64,000 nucleotides of DNA, from assembly GCF_963664965.1 (NCBI RefSeq), contig NZ_OY761823.1, positions 1,560,001 to 1,624,000 on the forward strand. Reading direction: 5' to 3'. The DNA comes from an uncultured Pseudodesulfovibrio sp. GTDB lineage: Bacteria > Desulfobacterota > Desulfovibrionia > Desulfovibrionales > Desulfovibrionaceae. The position numbers were made by a program, and so were the translations under genes. This document shows, piece by piece, positions 24,838-33,865 of the stretch. How positions within the stretch are numbered: position 1 is the stretch's first letter; every line of letters starts with the position of its first letter. Under the pieces are notes generated by a model. That model was not told the DNA's origin. It did no database searches and worked only from the letters and a program-made list of their open reading frames with translations.

Positions 24838-25908
24838 ATGCAACGGAAACATACACGAACCGTGGACATAGGCGGAGTGGGCATCGGTGGCGACAATCCG
24901 GTGCGCGTCCAGTCCATGTGCAATACCGATACCCGCGATGTCCTGAGCACGGTCACACAAATCAATTCTCTGGCTGAAGCCGGGTGCGAGATTGTGCGCC
25001 TTGCCGTGCCTGATGATGCGGCGGCCGCAAAGCTGAAGGAAATTCGGGAGCAGTCCCCTGTCCCGCTTATCGCGGATATCCATTTCGATCACAGGCTGGC
25101 GCTTTCCGCTCTTGAGGCCGGAATCGAGGGGTTGCGTATCAATCCCGGCAATATCGGTGACGAGAGCAAGGTGGACACCGTGGTGCGTGCCGCCATGGAG
25201 CATGGTGCGCCCATCCGTATCGGCGTTAACGGCGGGTCGCTGGAAAAAGATCTGCTGCGCCGGTTCGGCGGCCCCACGCCCGAGGCCATGGTCGAATCCG
25301 GCCTGCGCCATGTGTCCATGCTCGAAAAGCGCGGCTTTCACGATATCAAGATTTCGCTCAAGACGTCATCGGTCCTGAATACAGTGGCGGCTTACCGGCT
25401 CATGTCCGGGAAGGTGGATTATCCGCTGCATATCGGCATCACCGAAGCCGGGACGCTCGTGCGTGGCGCGGTCAAGTCGGCGGTCGGTCTCGGCATCCTG
25501 CTTTCAGAGGGCATCGGCGACACCATGCGTGTCTCGCTGACCCACGATCCCGTGGCCGAGATCGGCGTGGCCTATGAAATCCTGCGTTCTCTGGGCTTGC
25601 GTGAACGCGGCCCCGAGATTATATCCTGCCCCACCTGCGGACGGACCGAGATCAACCTGATCGATCTGGCGGAGAAGGTCGAGGAGGCGTTGCGGGGTGT
25701 CGAGGAAGTGTTCACTGTCGCGGTCATGGGCTGTGTGGTCAACGGTCCCGGCGAAGCGAAAGAGGCGGACATCGGTATTGCCGGAGGTCGCGGTCTCGGC
25801 ATAATTTTCAAGAAGGGCGAAGTCGTTCGCAAGGTCAAGGGCGACGAGAATCTGCTGCCCGAATTCATGAAGGAAATCGAAGCGTTTTTACGCGAAAGGA
25901 GATCATAA
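24838..25908 (+). CDS. ispG: 4-hydroxy-3-methylbut-2-enyl diphosphate synthase
   Basis: A 356-residue MEP-pathway enzyme that reduces the cyclic diphosphate MEcPP to HMBPP with a [4Fe-4S] cluster. The cluster cysteines are C264/C267 in CPTCGRTE and C299 in GCVVNGPGE, where the fourth ligand glutamate follows. The start at 24838 (MQRKHTRTVDIGG) fits the family; no good ribosome site precedes it, and a TTG at 24805 is possible. It is followed after three bases by proS. Confidence 0.96.
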   Translation: MQRKHTRTVDIGGVGIGGDNPVRVQSMCNTDTRDVLSTVTQINSLAEAGCEIVRLAVPDDAAAAKLKEIREQSPVPLIADIHFDHRLALSALEAGIEGLRINPGNIGDESKVDTVVRAAMEHGAPIRIGVNGGSLEKDLLRRFGGPTPEAMVESGLRHVSMLEKRGFHDIKISLKTSSVLNTVAAYRLMSGKVDYPLHIGITEAGTLVRGAVKSAVGLGILLSEGIGDTMRVSLTHDPVAEIGVAYEILRSLGLRERGPEIISCPTCGRTEINLIDLAEKVEEALRGVEEVFTVAVMGCVVNGPGEAKEADIGIAGGRGLGIIFKKGEVVRKVKGDENLLPEFMKEIEAFLRERRS

Positions 25909-25911
25909 TAC

Positions 25912-27651
25912 ATGCGTCTTTCACGCTATTACATTCCCACTCTCAAGGAAGATCCGGCTGACGCCGAGGTTGTTTCCCACAAACTGCTGATGCGTGCGGG
26001 CATGATCCGCAAGCTGACCAGCGGCATCTACAATTACCTGCCGCTCGGTCTGCGTTCCATCAACAAGGTCTCCAAGATCGTGCGCGAGGAAATGGACCGC
26101 GCCGGTGCCATGGAAGTGCTCATGCCCATGGTGCAGCCCGCCGACCTCTGGCGCGAGACCGGACGTTGGGATTTCTACGGCAAGGAGCTTCTGCGCCTGA
26201 ACGACCGCAACGGCCGTGACTACTGCCTCGGACCCACGCACGAAGAAGTCATCACCGACCTTGTGCGCGGAGAGATCAAGTCCTACAAGCAACTGCCAGT
26301 CAACCTGTACCAGATTCAGACCAAATTCCGCGATGAAATTCGTCCCCGCTTCGGCCTGATGCGCGGCCGCGAATTCATCATGAAGGATGCCTATTCCTTT
26401 GATAAGGACGAGGAAGGTGCAGAAAAGTCCTACTTTGAGATGTTCGAAGCATACAAGGCGACCTTTTCCCGCATCGGCCTGCGCTTCAAGCCGGTTCAGG
26501 CTGACTCCGGCCAGATCGGCGGTGATTTTTCCCACGAATTCATGGTGCTTGCCGAGACCGGTGAAGACACCATCGCGTCCTGCAAATCCTGCGATTTCGC
26601 CGCGAACCTTGAGAAAGCCAAGGTGGCCGCGCCCACCGGCGACGACATGACCGGGGCCGACTGTCCGGCCCTTGAGGAAGTCGCCACCCCCGGCGCGCAC
26701 ACCGTGGAAGAAGTCTGCGAATTTCTCGGCATCTCCGCTGACAAGCTCGTCAAGACACTTCTTTTTGTGATCGATGAAAAGCCTGTGGCTGCGCTTGTGC
26801 GCGGTGACCGTGAGATCAACGACGTCAAGCTCCGCAACATTGTCGGCGGCAACGATATCGAGCTGGCCGACGAAGAAACGGTCAAGAAGCTGACCAACGC
26901 GCCTGTCGGTTTTGCCGGTCCCGCCGGACTCGACAAGGATGTGCCCATCTACGCCGATCATGAGTTGCTCGCTGCGACCGACTGGGTTGCCGGGGCCAAC
27001 AAGGGCGACACCCATGTTCGTCATCTTTCCCTTGGCCGTGACTGCAAGGTCGAGGCATTCGCCGACCTGCGTGTCATCGAGCCGACCGACGTCTGTCCGG
27101 AGTGCGGCGGCGAGATCGAGTTCACCAAGGGCATCGAGGTCGGCCATGTCTTCAAGCTGGGCCAGAAGTATTCCGAGAAGATGGAAGCCACGTTCCTCGA
27201 CGAAAACGGCAAGGCCAAACCCATGGTCATGGGCTGTTACGGCATCGGCGTGTCCCGCATCGTTGCTTCCGCCATCGAGCAGAACCACGATGAGAACGGC
27301 TGTTGTTTCCCGCCGTCCATCGCTCCTTTCGAGGTCTGTCTCATTTCCCTCGGCGGCAAGGATCAGGCAGTGGCCGACAAGGCCGAGGAACTGTATTCCG
27401 AGATCATGGGACTCGGTGTGGACGCTGCGTACGACGACCGCAAAGAACGTCCCGGCGTCAAGTTCGCCGAAGCCGATCTCATCGGTTACCCCATGCAGCT
27501 CGTGCTGGGTGGCAAGGGACTCAAGAACGGTATCGTCGAAGCCAAGGACCGCAAGTCCGGCGAGAAGATCGAACTGCCGCTCGACGGTTTTGCTGAAGCC
27601 TTCGCTGCATGGCGCAAGGAAATCTGGGCCAAGTGGGGACTGGAAGCGTAA
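25912..27651 (+). CDS. proS: Prolyl-tRNA synthetase, bacterial type with editing domain
   Basis: A 579-residue class II synthetase. Motif 2 is visible in [19 protein letters not shown] and motif 3 in [11 protein letters not shown]. An insertion domain of about 180 residues (around 220-400) that deacylates Ala-tRNA-Pro lies between motifs 2 and 3, as in the E. coli-type enzyme. The C-terminal anticodon-binding domain follows. The start has AAGGAGAT about seven bases upstream. It is cotranscribed with ispG. Confidence 0.97.
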   Translation: MRLSRYYIPTLKEDPADAEVVSHKLLMRAGMIRKLTSGIYNYLPLGLRSINKVSKIVREEMDRAGAMEVLMPMVQPADLWRETGRWDFYGKELLRLNDRNGRDYCLGPTHEEVITDLVRGEIKSYKQLPVNLYQIQTKFRDEIRPRFGLMRGREFIMKDAYSFDKDEEGAEKSYFEMFEAYKATFSRIGLRFKPVQADSGQIGGDFSHEFMVLAETGEDTIASCKSCDFAANLEKAKVAAPTGDDMTGADCPALEEVATPGAHTVEEVCEFLGISADKLVKTLLFVIDEKPVAALVRGDREINDVKLRNIVGGNDIELADEETVKKLTNAPVGFAGPAGLDKDVPIYADHELLAATDWVAGANKGDTHVRHLSLGRDCKVEAFADLRVIEPTDVCPECGGEIEFTKGIEVGHVFKLGQKYSEKMEATFLDENGKAKPMVMGCYGIGVSRIVASAIEQNHDENGCCFPPSIAPFEVCLISLGGKDQAVADKAEELYSEIMGLGVDAAYDDRKERPGVKFAEADLIGYPMQLVLGGKGLKNGIVEAKDRKSGEKIELPLDGFAEAFAAWRKEIWAKWGLEA

Positions 27652-27660
27652 GCCTGAAGG

Positions 27661-27750
27661 GGATGCGCCGTTGGCGCGTTGTCGGATGATTTCGTCTCCG
27701 ACGGCTTAAGGCCGAGGGCCTTAAGAATCCCAGCTGCGCTTTCAGCGCGA
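27661..27750. repeat. Compound-hairpin intergenic element A
   Basis: Four hairpins lie end to end after proS: GCGCC/GGCGC (27665-27677), GTCGG/CCGAC (27681-27702), CTTAAGGCC/GGCCTTAAG with loop GAG (27705-27725), and GCGC/GCGC (27736-27748). No reading frame is supported. The layout resembles REP/BIME-type dispersed repeats. I believe similar elements are common in Desulfovibrionaceae genomes, but that is from memory, and only one copy is in this window. Confidence 0.5.
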
Positions 27751-27780
27751 ATCGAAAGCCTCACATAGTCAATAAGAGAC

Positions 27781-27814
27781 GGCGCACCCTGTTGATGCGG
27801 GGTGCGCCTTTTTC
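27781..27814 (+). terminator. Terminator of ispG-proS
   Basis: A perfect nine-pair stem GGCGCACCC/GGGTGCGCC with a ten-base loop is followed by five T. Confidence 0.88.
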
Positions 27815-27893
27815 GGTTAATTACGGTTGTGCGGCGTGGGGCGGAAATGGTACGTTGCCTACGATTCATAACGTTATCTGACCGGAGAATGAC

Positions 27894-28508
27894 ATGACCG
27901 TCGAAAGCGCTGTGGCGTTGATTGTCGCCACTTTCATATTCGCCTCGATTCCCGGACCGGGGATCGCGGCCATGGTTGTACAGGCCGTGGCGCGAGGGTT
28001 CAAGACCGGTGCCGGGTTTGCGCTGGGGCTGGTCTGCGGCGATTTCGTGTATCTGCTTCTGGCCCTGCTGGGCATGGGGTGGATCGCTCCGAAGATCGGT
28101 CCGTGGTTCATGGTCCTCAAATGGGCCGGGGCCGCGTACCTTGTCTACATCGGCGTGAAATACTGGATTGCCAAGCCGCCCGCTGAACTGGATGCGGTCA
28201 CGGTGAAGCCGCAGAGCGTGGCCCGCACGTATCTGGGCGGTCTGTGCGTTTCCCTCGGCAACCCCAAGGTGATTGCTTTTTACTGCGGTTTCCTACCCGG
28301 CTTCGTGAATATCCCCGAACTGTCGGGTACGGATATCATCATGGTCATTTCCATGATGCTGCCCACGGTACTCGTCGTGCTGCTCACCTACGCATGGTTC
28401 GCGTCCAGAGGTCGACGTCTCATGCATTCGGAGAAGGCATGGAAAATTGGTTCCCGGACCGCAGGCACCGCCATGATCGGAGCCGGAATGGCCGTGGTTG
28501 CGGAATAA
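27894..28508 (+). CDS. LysE/RhtB family amino-acid exporter
   Basis: A 204-residue membrane protein with about five or six helices and the family signature near the N-terminus (FASIPGPGIAAMVVQAVARG) and middle (GGLCVSLGNPKVIAFY). LysE/RhtB proteins export amino acids such as lysine, homoserine or threonine; the substrate cannot be predicted. It is a single gene between a terminator and a repeat element, with GGAG at 27884-27887. Confidence 0.92.
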   Translation: MTVESAVALIVATFIFASIPGPGIAAMVVQAVARGFKTGAGFALGLVCGDFVYLLLALLGMGWIAPKIGPWFMVLKWAGAAYLVYIGVKYWIAKPPAELDAVTVKPQSVARTYLGGLCVSLGNPKVIAFYCGFLPGFVNIPELSGTDIIMVISMMLPTVLVVLLTYAWFASRGRRLMHSEKAWKIGSRTAGTAMIGAGMAVVAE

Positions 28509-28551
28509 CATATTTTATTTGCTGATACCCCGCGCGAAGCGCATACAAAAA

Positions 28552-28618
28552 GTTTAGGAGAGTCCAGAGAACCCTTTTCAAAGGGTTCTTTGGTCCCCGA
28601 AGGGCCGCCGGAGGCATC
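28552..28618. repeat. Compound-hairpin intergenic element B, supplying the xseA ribosome site
   Basis: After the LysE-type gene lies a perfect inverted repeat GAACCCTTT/AAAGGGTTC (28569-28588), then GGTCCC/GGGCC (28592-28606) and GCC/GGC around GCCGGA, ending in GGAGGCATCC. The final GGAGG lies seven bases before the xseA TTG start. Similar segments with CCGCCGGAGGCATC are, to my memory, dispersed in Desulfovibrio genomes. The first hairpin followed by TTTGG may also act as a terminator of the upstream gene. Confidence 0.5.
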
Positions 28619-28620
28619 CT

Positions 28621-30045
28621 TTGTCCGCAATTTTTTCAGTCTCGGAACTCACCCGTTCAGTCAAGAACCTGCTTGAGGCGGAATTCCCGTTCGTATGGGT
28701 TCGCGGGCAGGTCACCAACCTTGCGCGGCCTGCGAGCGGGCACTTGTACTTTACGTTGACAGACGGCGATGCCGCGCTGTCCGTGGTCTGGTTTCGCGGG
28801 GCGCAGGCTTCGGCAAAACCGGTCAGTCAGGGCGGCGAGAAGATCAATCCGCTGACGGGTGAGGTCGAGGAAGAAACGGGCGGCACTGCGCTGACCGGGG
28901 CGGCCCTTGAGGACGGCATGGAAGTGCTGTGCGCCGGACGGCTGAACGTGTTTGAGCCGCGCGGGCAGTACCAGCTTGTGGCCGAACTGGTGCAGGATCA
29001 GGGCGTGGGCGACCTTTCCGTGGCGTTCGAGGCGCTCAAGAAGAAGCTTGCTGAAAAGGGATATTTCGACGAGGACCGCAAGATTTCACTGCCGCGTGAC
29101 CCCGCGCGGGTGGCGGTGATTACCTCGCCATCGGGCGCGGCGATCAGGGATTTTCTGCGAATTGCGAAAACTCGTGGCACCGGGTCGGAGATTCGGATTT
29201 ATCCGTCGCTGGTGCAGGGCGATCAGGCTCCGGAACAGATCGCGGCGGCGCTGGATATGGTGGACGCTGACGACTGGGCAGAGGTTGCGGTGCTCATTCG
29301 CGGCGGCGGGTCGCTTGAGGACTTGTGGGCGTTCAATACCGAGCCCGTGGCGGATGCGATTTACCGGGCGCGGGTTCCGGTGGTGTCCGGCATCGGGCAT
29401 GAACCGGACGTGTCCATCGCCGATTTCGTGGCTGACAAGCGGGTTGCCACGCCGAGTCATGCGGCACAGGAACTGTGGCCCCGGCGCGAGACGCTTTCCC
29501 AAGGGCTGGATGTCGTTGATATGGCCATGCGGCGGGCGTATACGAACTGGCTGCATAGCAAGGGCGCGGCATTCGAGCATTTGAGAAAAGGGCTTGCGTG
29601 GCTGTCTCCGGAGCGCAAGCTGGAGCGGATGACGGATCATTTTTCTTCCCTTGCCGTTCGGCTCGATAACGCTGGGCAGGATCATTTCTCTGATCGGCAT
29701 CGCGATGCACAAGGGTATGCACAACGGCTTGACCGGGTGTTTGGTCCGGGGCGGATGGACAGTGCCGCGCGGGAGGCTGCTTCGCTGGCCGCACGCATGG
29801 AACGGGCCATGACGCGGTGTGTCGAGACTGCGGATAATGAATTTGAACTGGCATCGACGACGTTGCGCTCCCTTGATCCCGAGGCTCCGCTTGAGCGCGG
29901 ATATTCGTTGGTGCGGGTTGAGCGCACAGGCGCGTTCCTTCGTGACCCGAAAGAGGTGACGTCAGGCGATGCTCTTGATATCAGGGTGAAGAACGGCCGG
30001 GTCGCCGCCGTCGTGAAAAGTGATTCCACAGACACTCAGGAGTGA
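28621..30045 (+). CDS. xseA: Exodeoxyribonuclease VII large subunit
   Basis: A 474-residue subunit with an N-terminal OB fold (IFSVSELTRSVKNLLE, then VWVRGQVTNLARPASGHLYF), the catalytic core (VAVITSPSGAAIRDFL, RGGGSLEDLWAFN, SGIGHEPDVSIADFVAD) and a helical C-terminal region. The start is a TTG at 28621: the family's IFSVSELT block lies only three residues in, and GGAGG precedes it at the right distance. The enzyme degrades single-stranded DNA with XseB, whose gene is four loci downstream rather than adjacent. Confidence 0.95.
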   Translation: MSAIFSVSELTRSVKNLLEAEFPFVWVRGQVTNLARPASGHLYFTLTDGDAALSVVWFRGAQASAKPVSQGGEKINPLTGEVEEETGGTALTGAALEDGMEVLCAGRLNVFEPRGQYQLVAELVQDQGVGDLSVAFEALKKKLAEKGYFDEDRKISLPRDPARVAVITSPSGAAIRDFLRIAKTRGTGSEIRIYPSLVQGDQAPEQIAAALDMVDADDWAEVAVLIRGGGSLEDLWAFNTEPVADAIYRARVPVVSGIGHEPDVSIADFVADKRVATPSHAAQELWPRRETLSQGLDVVDMAMRRAYTNWLHSKGAAFEHLRKGLAWLSPERKLERMTDHFSSLAVRLDNAGQDHFSDRHRDAQGYAQRLDRVFGPGRMDSAAREAASLAARMERAMTRCVETADNEFELASTTLRSLDPEAPLERGYSLVRVERTGAFLRDPKEVTSGDALDIRVKNGRVAAVVKSDSTDTQE

Positions 30046-30047
30046 GA

Positions 30048-31040
30048 ATGAAACGGTTTTTGTTGTTGATATTTCTGGTCACGGCCCTGACCTTGCCAAT
30101 GGTTCCGGTCTCGGTCCCGGCGCAGGGATTCGGGCTTGAAGAAGGCGACGACGTCGGGTTTGTCCTGCCCGGTGATGCCGAGGCGGCTGAAGCCGAAGCC
30201 GCAATAAAGCCGTCTTCCGGCACCGCGCTGGTGCTTGCTGCGCCATCCCGCGTTGGCGAAGGACAGCCGTTTCTCGTTCGTCTGACTTCGGACCAGCCGC
30301 TTGATTCCGTGTCCGTTCACTGGCTGGGCAAAGAGGTCATACCGTCCATCTCGGTCTGGAATAACCGGCATGTGGCGCTTGCCATGCTCGGAACCGACGT
30401 GCTCAACGCGAAAATGGGCAAGGATGAGCTGACGGTGATTGCCTCCATCGACGGCAAGGAAAACACATTTCGCCGTACCGTACAGATCACATCGGTGGAT
30501 TATCCGAAGCAGGAACTGACCCTGCCGAAAAAGATGGTGACCCCGCCGACAGAGGTCTATGACCGTATCAAGGCGGATCGTGCCGAGGTTGCCAAGGCGT
30601 TGGCTCTGGTTACGCCACAGCGCAACTGGCACCTGCCTTTCGAACGTCCGGTCACGGGCAAGGTCACCAGCCTGTATGGCCTGAGGCGTATCCTCAACGG
30701 CAAGCCCAAGAACCCGCATCGCGGTCTGGATTTTCGCTCTCCCATGGGCAATCCGGTCAAATGCACGGCCGACGGTACGGTTGTCCTCGTGGGCGATCAT
30801 TACTACGCGGGCAATTCCGTGTACGTGGATCATGGGAACGGCGTGGTCTCGATGTATTTCCATCTGTCCAAGCCCATAGTGAAGGTGGGGGACAAGGTGC
30901 AGCGCGGGCAGGCTGTCGGTCTTTCCGGCATGTCAGGGCGCGCGACCGGGCCGCACCTGCATTTTTCCGTGGCCGTACTCGGCAAGCTCGTTGACCCTGA
31001 GCCACTGTTCAAGAACAGTGCGGATGCGTTGCTGAAATAG
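30048..31040 (+). CDS. Secreted M23 (LytM) peptidase, paralogue 1
   Basis: A 330-residue periplasmic protein: signal peptide at 1-25, a beta-sandwich-like N-terminal domain (about 55-150) and an M23 endopeptidase domain at about 195-320. The zinc and catalytic residues are all present: H224 and D228 in HRGLDF, H303 and H305 in GPHLHF. Such enzymes cut peptidoglycan cross-bridges or act as amidase activators. The ATG at 30048 follows AGGAG by about five bases and lies two bases after the xseA TGA. It is closely similar in layout to the gene at 31727-32623. Confidence 0.9.
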   Translation: MKRFLLLIFLVTALTLPMVPVSVPAQGFGLEEGDDVGFVLPGDAEAAEAEAAIKPSSGTALVLAAPSRVGEGQPFLVRLTSDQPLDSVSVHWLGKEVIPSISVWNNRHVALAMLGTDVLNAKMGKDELTVIASIDGKENTFRRTVQITSVDYPKQELTLPKKMVTPPTEVYDRIKADRAEVAKALALVTPQRNWHLPFERPVTGKVTSLYGLRRILNGKPKNPHRGLDFRSPMGNPVKCTADGTVVLVGDHYYAGNSVYVDHGNGVVSMYFHLSKPIVKVGDKVQRGQAVGLSGMSGRATGPHLHFSVAVLGKLVDPEPLFKNSADALLK

Positions 31041-31048
31041 AGGGTGGT

Positions 31049-31630
31049 GTGGCTCATTTCCCTGTGAACAGGATGCTCGTCGGGGCCGTGGCTCCAGTCG
31101 TTCTGTATTATGTCTGCCGGAGGCTCGGGTTTGCTTTTGAGGGGGCTGTCGCGGCCTCGCTCTGGAGTATGGGCGTTCTCGGGTGGCACTATGTTCGGGA
31201 GCGTTGTTTTGACGGGTTTTCCGGCATTGCTGCCGCCTATGCCGTTTCAGAGCTGGTCGGACTCATTGTGACTCACGATCCGGATTGGTATTTACTGTCT
31301 CCCATCTTTTCCGATTGTGTGATGGGAGCGGTTTTTATCCTGTCGCTGCTTTTGCCCCGATCATTGATACAGGTGCTGGCTGAACAGTCACATGGTGAAG
31401 CGATCGGAACGCCGCAAGACAGTGTTTTGTGGTTCAGGCTCAGCCTGCTTTGGGGTGGGGCGTATGTGGGCAAAGGGATGCTGGCCTTGGCAATCCTCAA
31501 GTTTTCGACGGTCGAGGCGTATTTGACCGCAGGAGCGGTATTCGGTTGGCCGCTTGTCGCTGGATTGATCGCTTTCAGTGTCTGGTATCCCCGAAAATAC
31601 TTCGCCATGAAGACAGTGAATGACAATTGA
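31049..31630 (+). CDS. Polytopic membrane protein (VC0807/septation-protein-A-like)
   Basis: A 193-residue protein with five or six hydrophobic helices and few charged residues, starting with a GTG at 31049 shortly after AGAGGG. The helix pattern, the short cytoplasmic arginine loops (VCRRLGF, WHYVRER) and the length resemble VC0807-type proteins related to intracellular septation protein A. This identification is tentative. It lies between two LytM peptidases, which would fit a cell-envelope role. Confidence 0.65.
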   Translation: MAHFPVNRMLVGAVAPVVLYYVCRRLGFAFEGAVAASLWSMGVLGWHYVRERCFDGFSGIAAAYAVSELVGLIVTHDPDWYLLSPIFSDCVMGAVFILSLLLPRSLIQVLAEQSHGEAIGTPQDSVLWFRLSLLWGGAYVGKGMLALAILKFSTVEAYLTAGAVFGWPLVAGLIAFSVWYPRKYFAMKTVNDN

Positions 31631-31726
31631 TTTTTATTCGGACATTTTGCCTCCTATTGTTGGCGGTGAGTGGCCCTGCCATTGTTGGCTGGGAATATGT
31701 CCCTTGATTACAAGGAGAAGACCCTT

Positions 31727-32623
31727 TTGTTTCGTTTGATGAAATTTCATGTTGCTCTCCAGTTGCTTTGCCTTTTCCTGCTGTCTTTTCCGGTTGCCGC
31801 GGCTACATCCGAAATGGTGGAAATTGCGACTCCTCATGAGGTTGGAGTCGGAAAGGCCTTTTTTGCCCGCATCACTTCCTGGTATCCGTTGGAAGACCTG
31901 ACTGTTTCGTGGAACGGCAAAACCGTGAAGCCGTCCGTGAAGGAAGACAAGGGGAAATACAGCGCGGATGTCCTGCTCGGAATCGGGCTGCGGCAGGAAA
32001 CCGGCGTGTATCATCTTGGCGTGAGCGCCAGTGTATGGGGGCATGTGCGGCAATTCGGCACGTCCGTCAAAGTGGTCGAGACGGAGTTCCAGAAGGAAAC
32101 ACTGACTGTCGAGCCGAAGATGGTGATTCCTCCCGAAGAAGTGCTGGAACGCATCAAGCAGGAGCGGGCAGTTATTCTTGAGGCCTTGAATATCGTTTCT
32201 CCCCGGCAGCGTTGGGAATTCCCTTTTTCCCGGCCTGTCAAAGGCAAGATGCTGAGCCGATTCGGTCTGTACCGGACCTTCAACGGTCATACCAAGGGAC
32301 GGCATACCGGCCTTGATTTTCGCGCATGGCTGGGCACGCCGATTCATTCCATGGCATCCGGTGCTGTTGTCCTCGTGGGGAACTTCTACTATGGTGGAAA
32401 TTGTGCCTTCATTGACCATGGCAACGGCTTTATCTCCATGTATGCCCACATGTCCAAGGTGTTCGTGAAGCAAGGAGATGAAGTGGCTTCCGGGCAGAAG
32501 GTCGGCCTGTCAGGTGCGACCGGGCGAGTGACTGGAGCGCATCTGCACCTCGCTACGTTCGTACTGGGAAAGGTTGTGGATCCGGAGCCGTTTTTCGATG
32601 GTCAGCTAAGATTGAATGAATAA
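31727..32623 (+). CDS. Secreted M23 (LytM) peptidase, paralogue 2
   Basis: A 298-residue protein with the same plan as 30048-31040: signal peptide, an N-terminal sandwich domain (MVEIATPHEVGVGKAFFARI), then an M23 domain with H193 and D197 in RHTGLDF and H272 and H274 in GAHLHL. The TTG at 31727 is chosen because AAGGAG is about nine bases upstream; the ATG at 31739 has no ribosome site at a usable distance. Similarity across both domains implies a gene duplication. The active site is intact. Confidence 0.88.
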   Translation: MFRLMKFHVALQLLCLFLLSFPVAAATSEMVEIATPHEVGVGKAFFARITSWYPLEDLTVSWNGKTVKPSVKEDKGKYSADVLLGIGLRQETGVYHLGVSASVWGHVRQFGTSVKVVETEFQKETLTVEPKMVIPPEEVLERIKQERAVILEALNIVSPRQRWEFPFSRPVKGKMLSRFGLYRTFNGHTKGRHTGLDFRAWLGTPIHSMASGAVVLVGNFYYGGNCAFIDHGNGFISMYAHMSKVFVKQGDEVASGQKVGLSGATGRVTGAHLHLATFVLGKVVDPEPFFDGQLRLNE

Positions 32624-32688
32624 TGAAAGTATAATGATATAAATAGTTTTTGATCGTGTGGAATTAATTAAACACATTGGATTCAGAT

Positions 32689-32931
32689 ATGGGCAAGGAA
32701 ACATTTGAAGATCGTCTTGAGCGGTTGAAGAGTATCGTCGAACGTCTTGAGCGCGGAGAACTTCCGCTTGAGGAAGGCGTGACACTGTACAAGGAAGGCG
32801 TCAAGCTCGTGCAGACGTGCGGCAAACAGCTGGACAGTGCCCGCCATGAAGTCAAGATAGTGAGCGAAGGACTGGTCAGGGAATTCGAGCATCTGGAAAG
32901 TCTCGGTGCGGAGGATTCCAATGACGGTTAA
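32689..32931 (+). CDS. xseB: Exodeoxyribonuclease VII small subunit
   Basis: An 80-residue helical protein with the XseB pattern: ETFEDRLERLKSIVERLERG, then LPLEEGVTLYKEGVKL. It forms the many-copy partner of XseA. The ATG at 32689 is preferred over the TTG at 32677. Its 3' end overlaps the ispA start by 11 bases, giving the common xseB-ispA-dxs arrangement. Confidence 0.93.
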   Translation: MGKETFEDRLERLKSIVERLERGELPLEEGVTLYKEGVKLVQTCGKQLDSARHEVKIVSEGLVREFEHLESLGAEDSNDG

Positions 32932-33814
32932 GCAGAAACTGGCCGAGCGTGCTGCCGGAGTGGAAGGGTATCTCGAAACGTGTCTGCATGACCGGGGAAT
33001 TCCGGCCCGGTTGCTGGCTTCCATGGAATATTCACTGCTTGCGGGCGGGAAGCGGCTTCGGCCCGTGCTGACGCTGTCCTGGGCCCGGATGCTGGGCGGG
33101 GACGCAGAGGCGGTCATGTCGTTCGCAGCCAGCCTTGAGTGTATTCACACGTATTCGCTTATTCATGATGATCTTCCGGCCATGGATGATGACGATCTGC
33201 GACGCGGCAAGCCTTCCAATCACAAGCAATTTGATGAAGCGACTGCCATTCTCGCGGGGGATGGGTTGCTGACCGAAGCCTTCGGGCTGATGAGCGCCGC
33301 ATCCATCGTGAAAGGGCTTCCGGCGGACCGGGTGCTGCGGGCAATCGCCGTACTGGCTGCCGCCGCAGGCAGCGGCGGAATGGTCGGCGGTCAGGCCGTG
33401 GACATGGAATTTACCGGACGCGACAATGTTCCGCTTGAGGAACTGCGCGAGATGCACGCCATGAAAACGGGCGCGCTGATTACCGCGGCCTGTGAGTGCG
33501 GGGCCATTCTGGCTGGCGCGAAAGAGACGGACATTGAAAATGCCCGCGAATTCGGTCGGGCCGTTGGCGTGGCGTTTCAGATAGTTGACGACGTGCTTGA
33601 CGTGGTCAGCGATACCGAAACCCTCGGTAAGCCCGCGGGAAGTGACGAGGAAATGGGAAAATCCACCTATCCGTCACTTATCGGTCTGGATAGGAGCCGG
33701 GAGCTTGCCGGGGAATATGTGGACAGTGCCGTGGAGCGGCTGGCTGCTTACGAAGGCGACGAAAAGGACTTTTTGTCAGCTCTTGCCCGGTACATAGTGG
33801 ACAGGGTTTCATGA
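32921..33814 (+). CDS. ispA: Farnesyl/geranyl diphosphate synthase
   Basis: A 297-residue all-helical prenyl synthase that condenses IPP with DMAPP and GPP. The first aspartate-rich motif is DDLPAMDDDD (from D83), the second is QIVDDVLD, and GGKRLRP near residue 42 is present. The start at 32921 has GGAGG about six bases upstream. It lies within the xseB-ispA-dxs unit, so chain elongation is expressed with the first MEP enzyme. Confidence 0.95.
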   Translation: MTVKQKLAERAAGVEGYLETCLHDRGIPARLLASMEYSLLAGGKRLRPVLTLSWARMLGGDAEAVMSFAASLECIHTYSLIHDDLPAMDDDDLRRGKPSNHKQFDEATAILAGDGLLTEAFGLMSAASIVKGLPADRVLRAIAVLAAAAGSGGMVGGQAVDMEFTGRDNVPLEELREMHAMKTGALITAACECGAILAGAKETDIENAREFGRAVGVAFQIVDDVLDVVSDTETLGKPAGSDEEMGKSTYPSLIGLDRSRELAGEYVDSAVERLAAYEGDEKDFLSALARYIVDRVS

Positions 33815-33865
33815 TTGTCTTACTGTTCCCCGCTCGTAAACAAAGAATCGGTTATTGGATGTAAT

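Noticed and set aside
25921-27288. A 455-codon minus-strand frame across proS
   Set aside because: It shadows the synthetase motifs and has no independent support.
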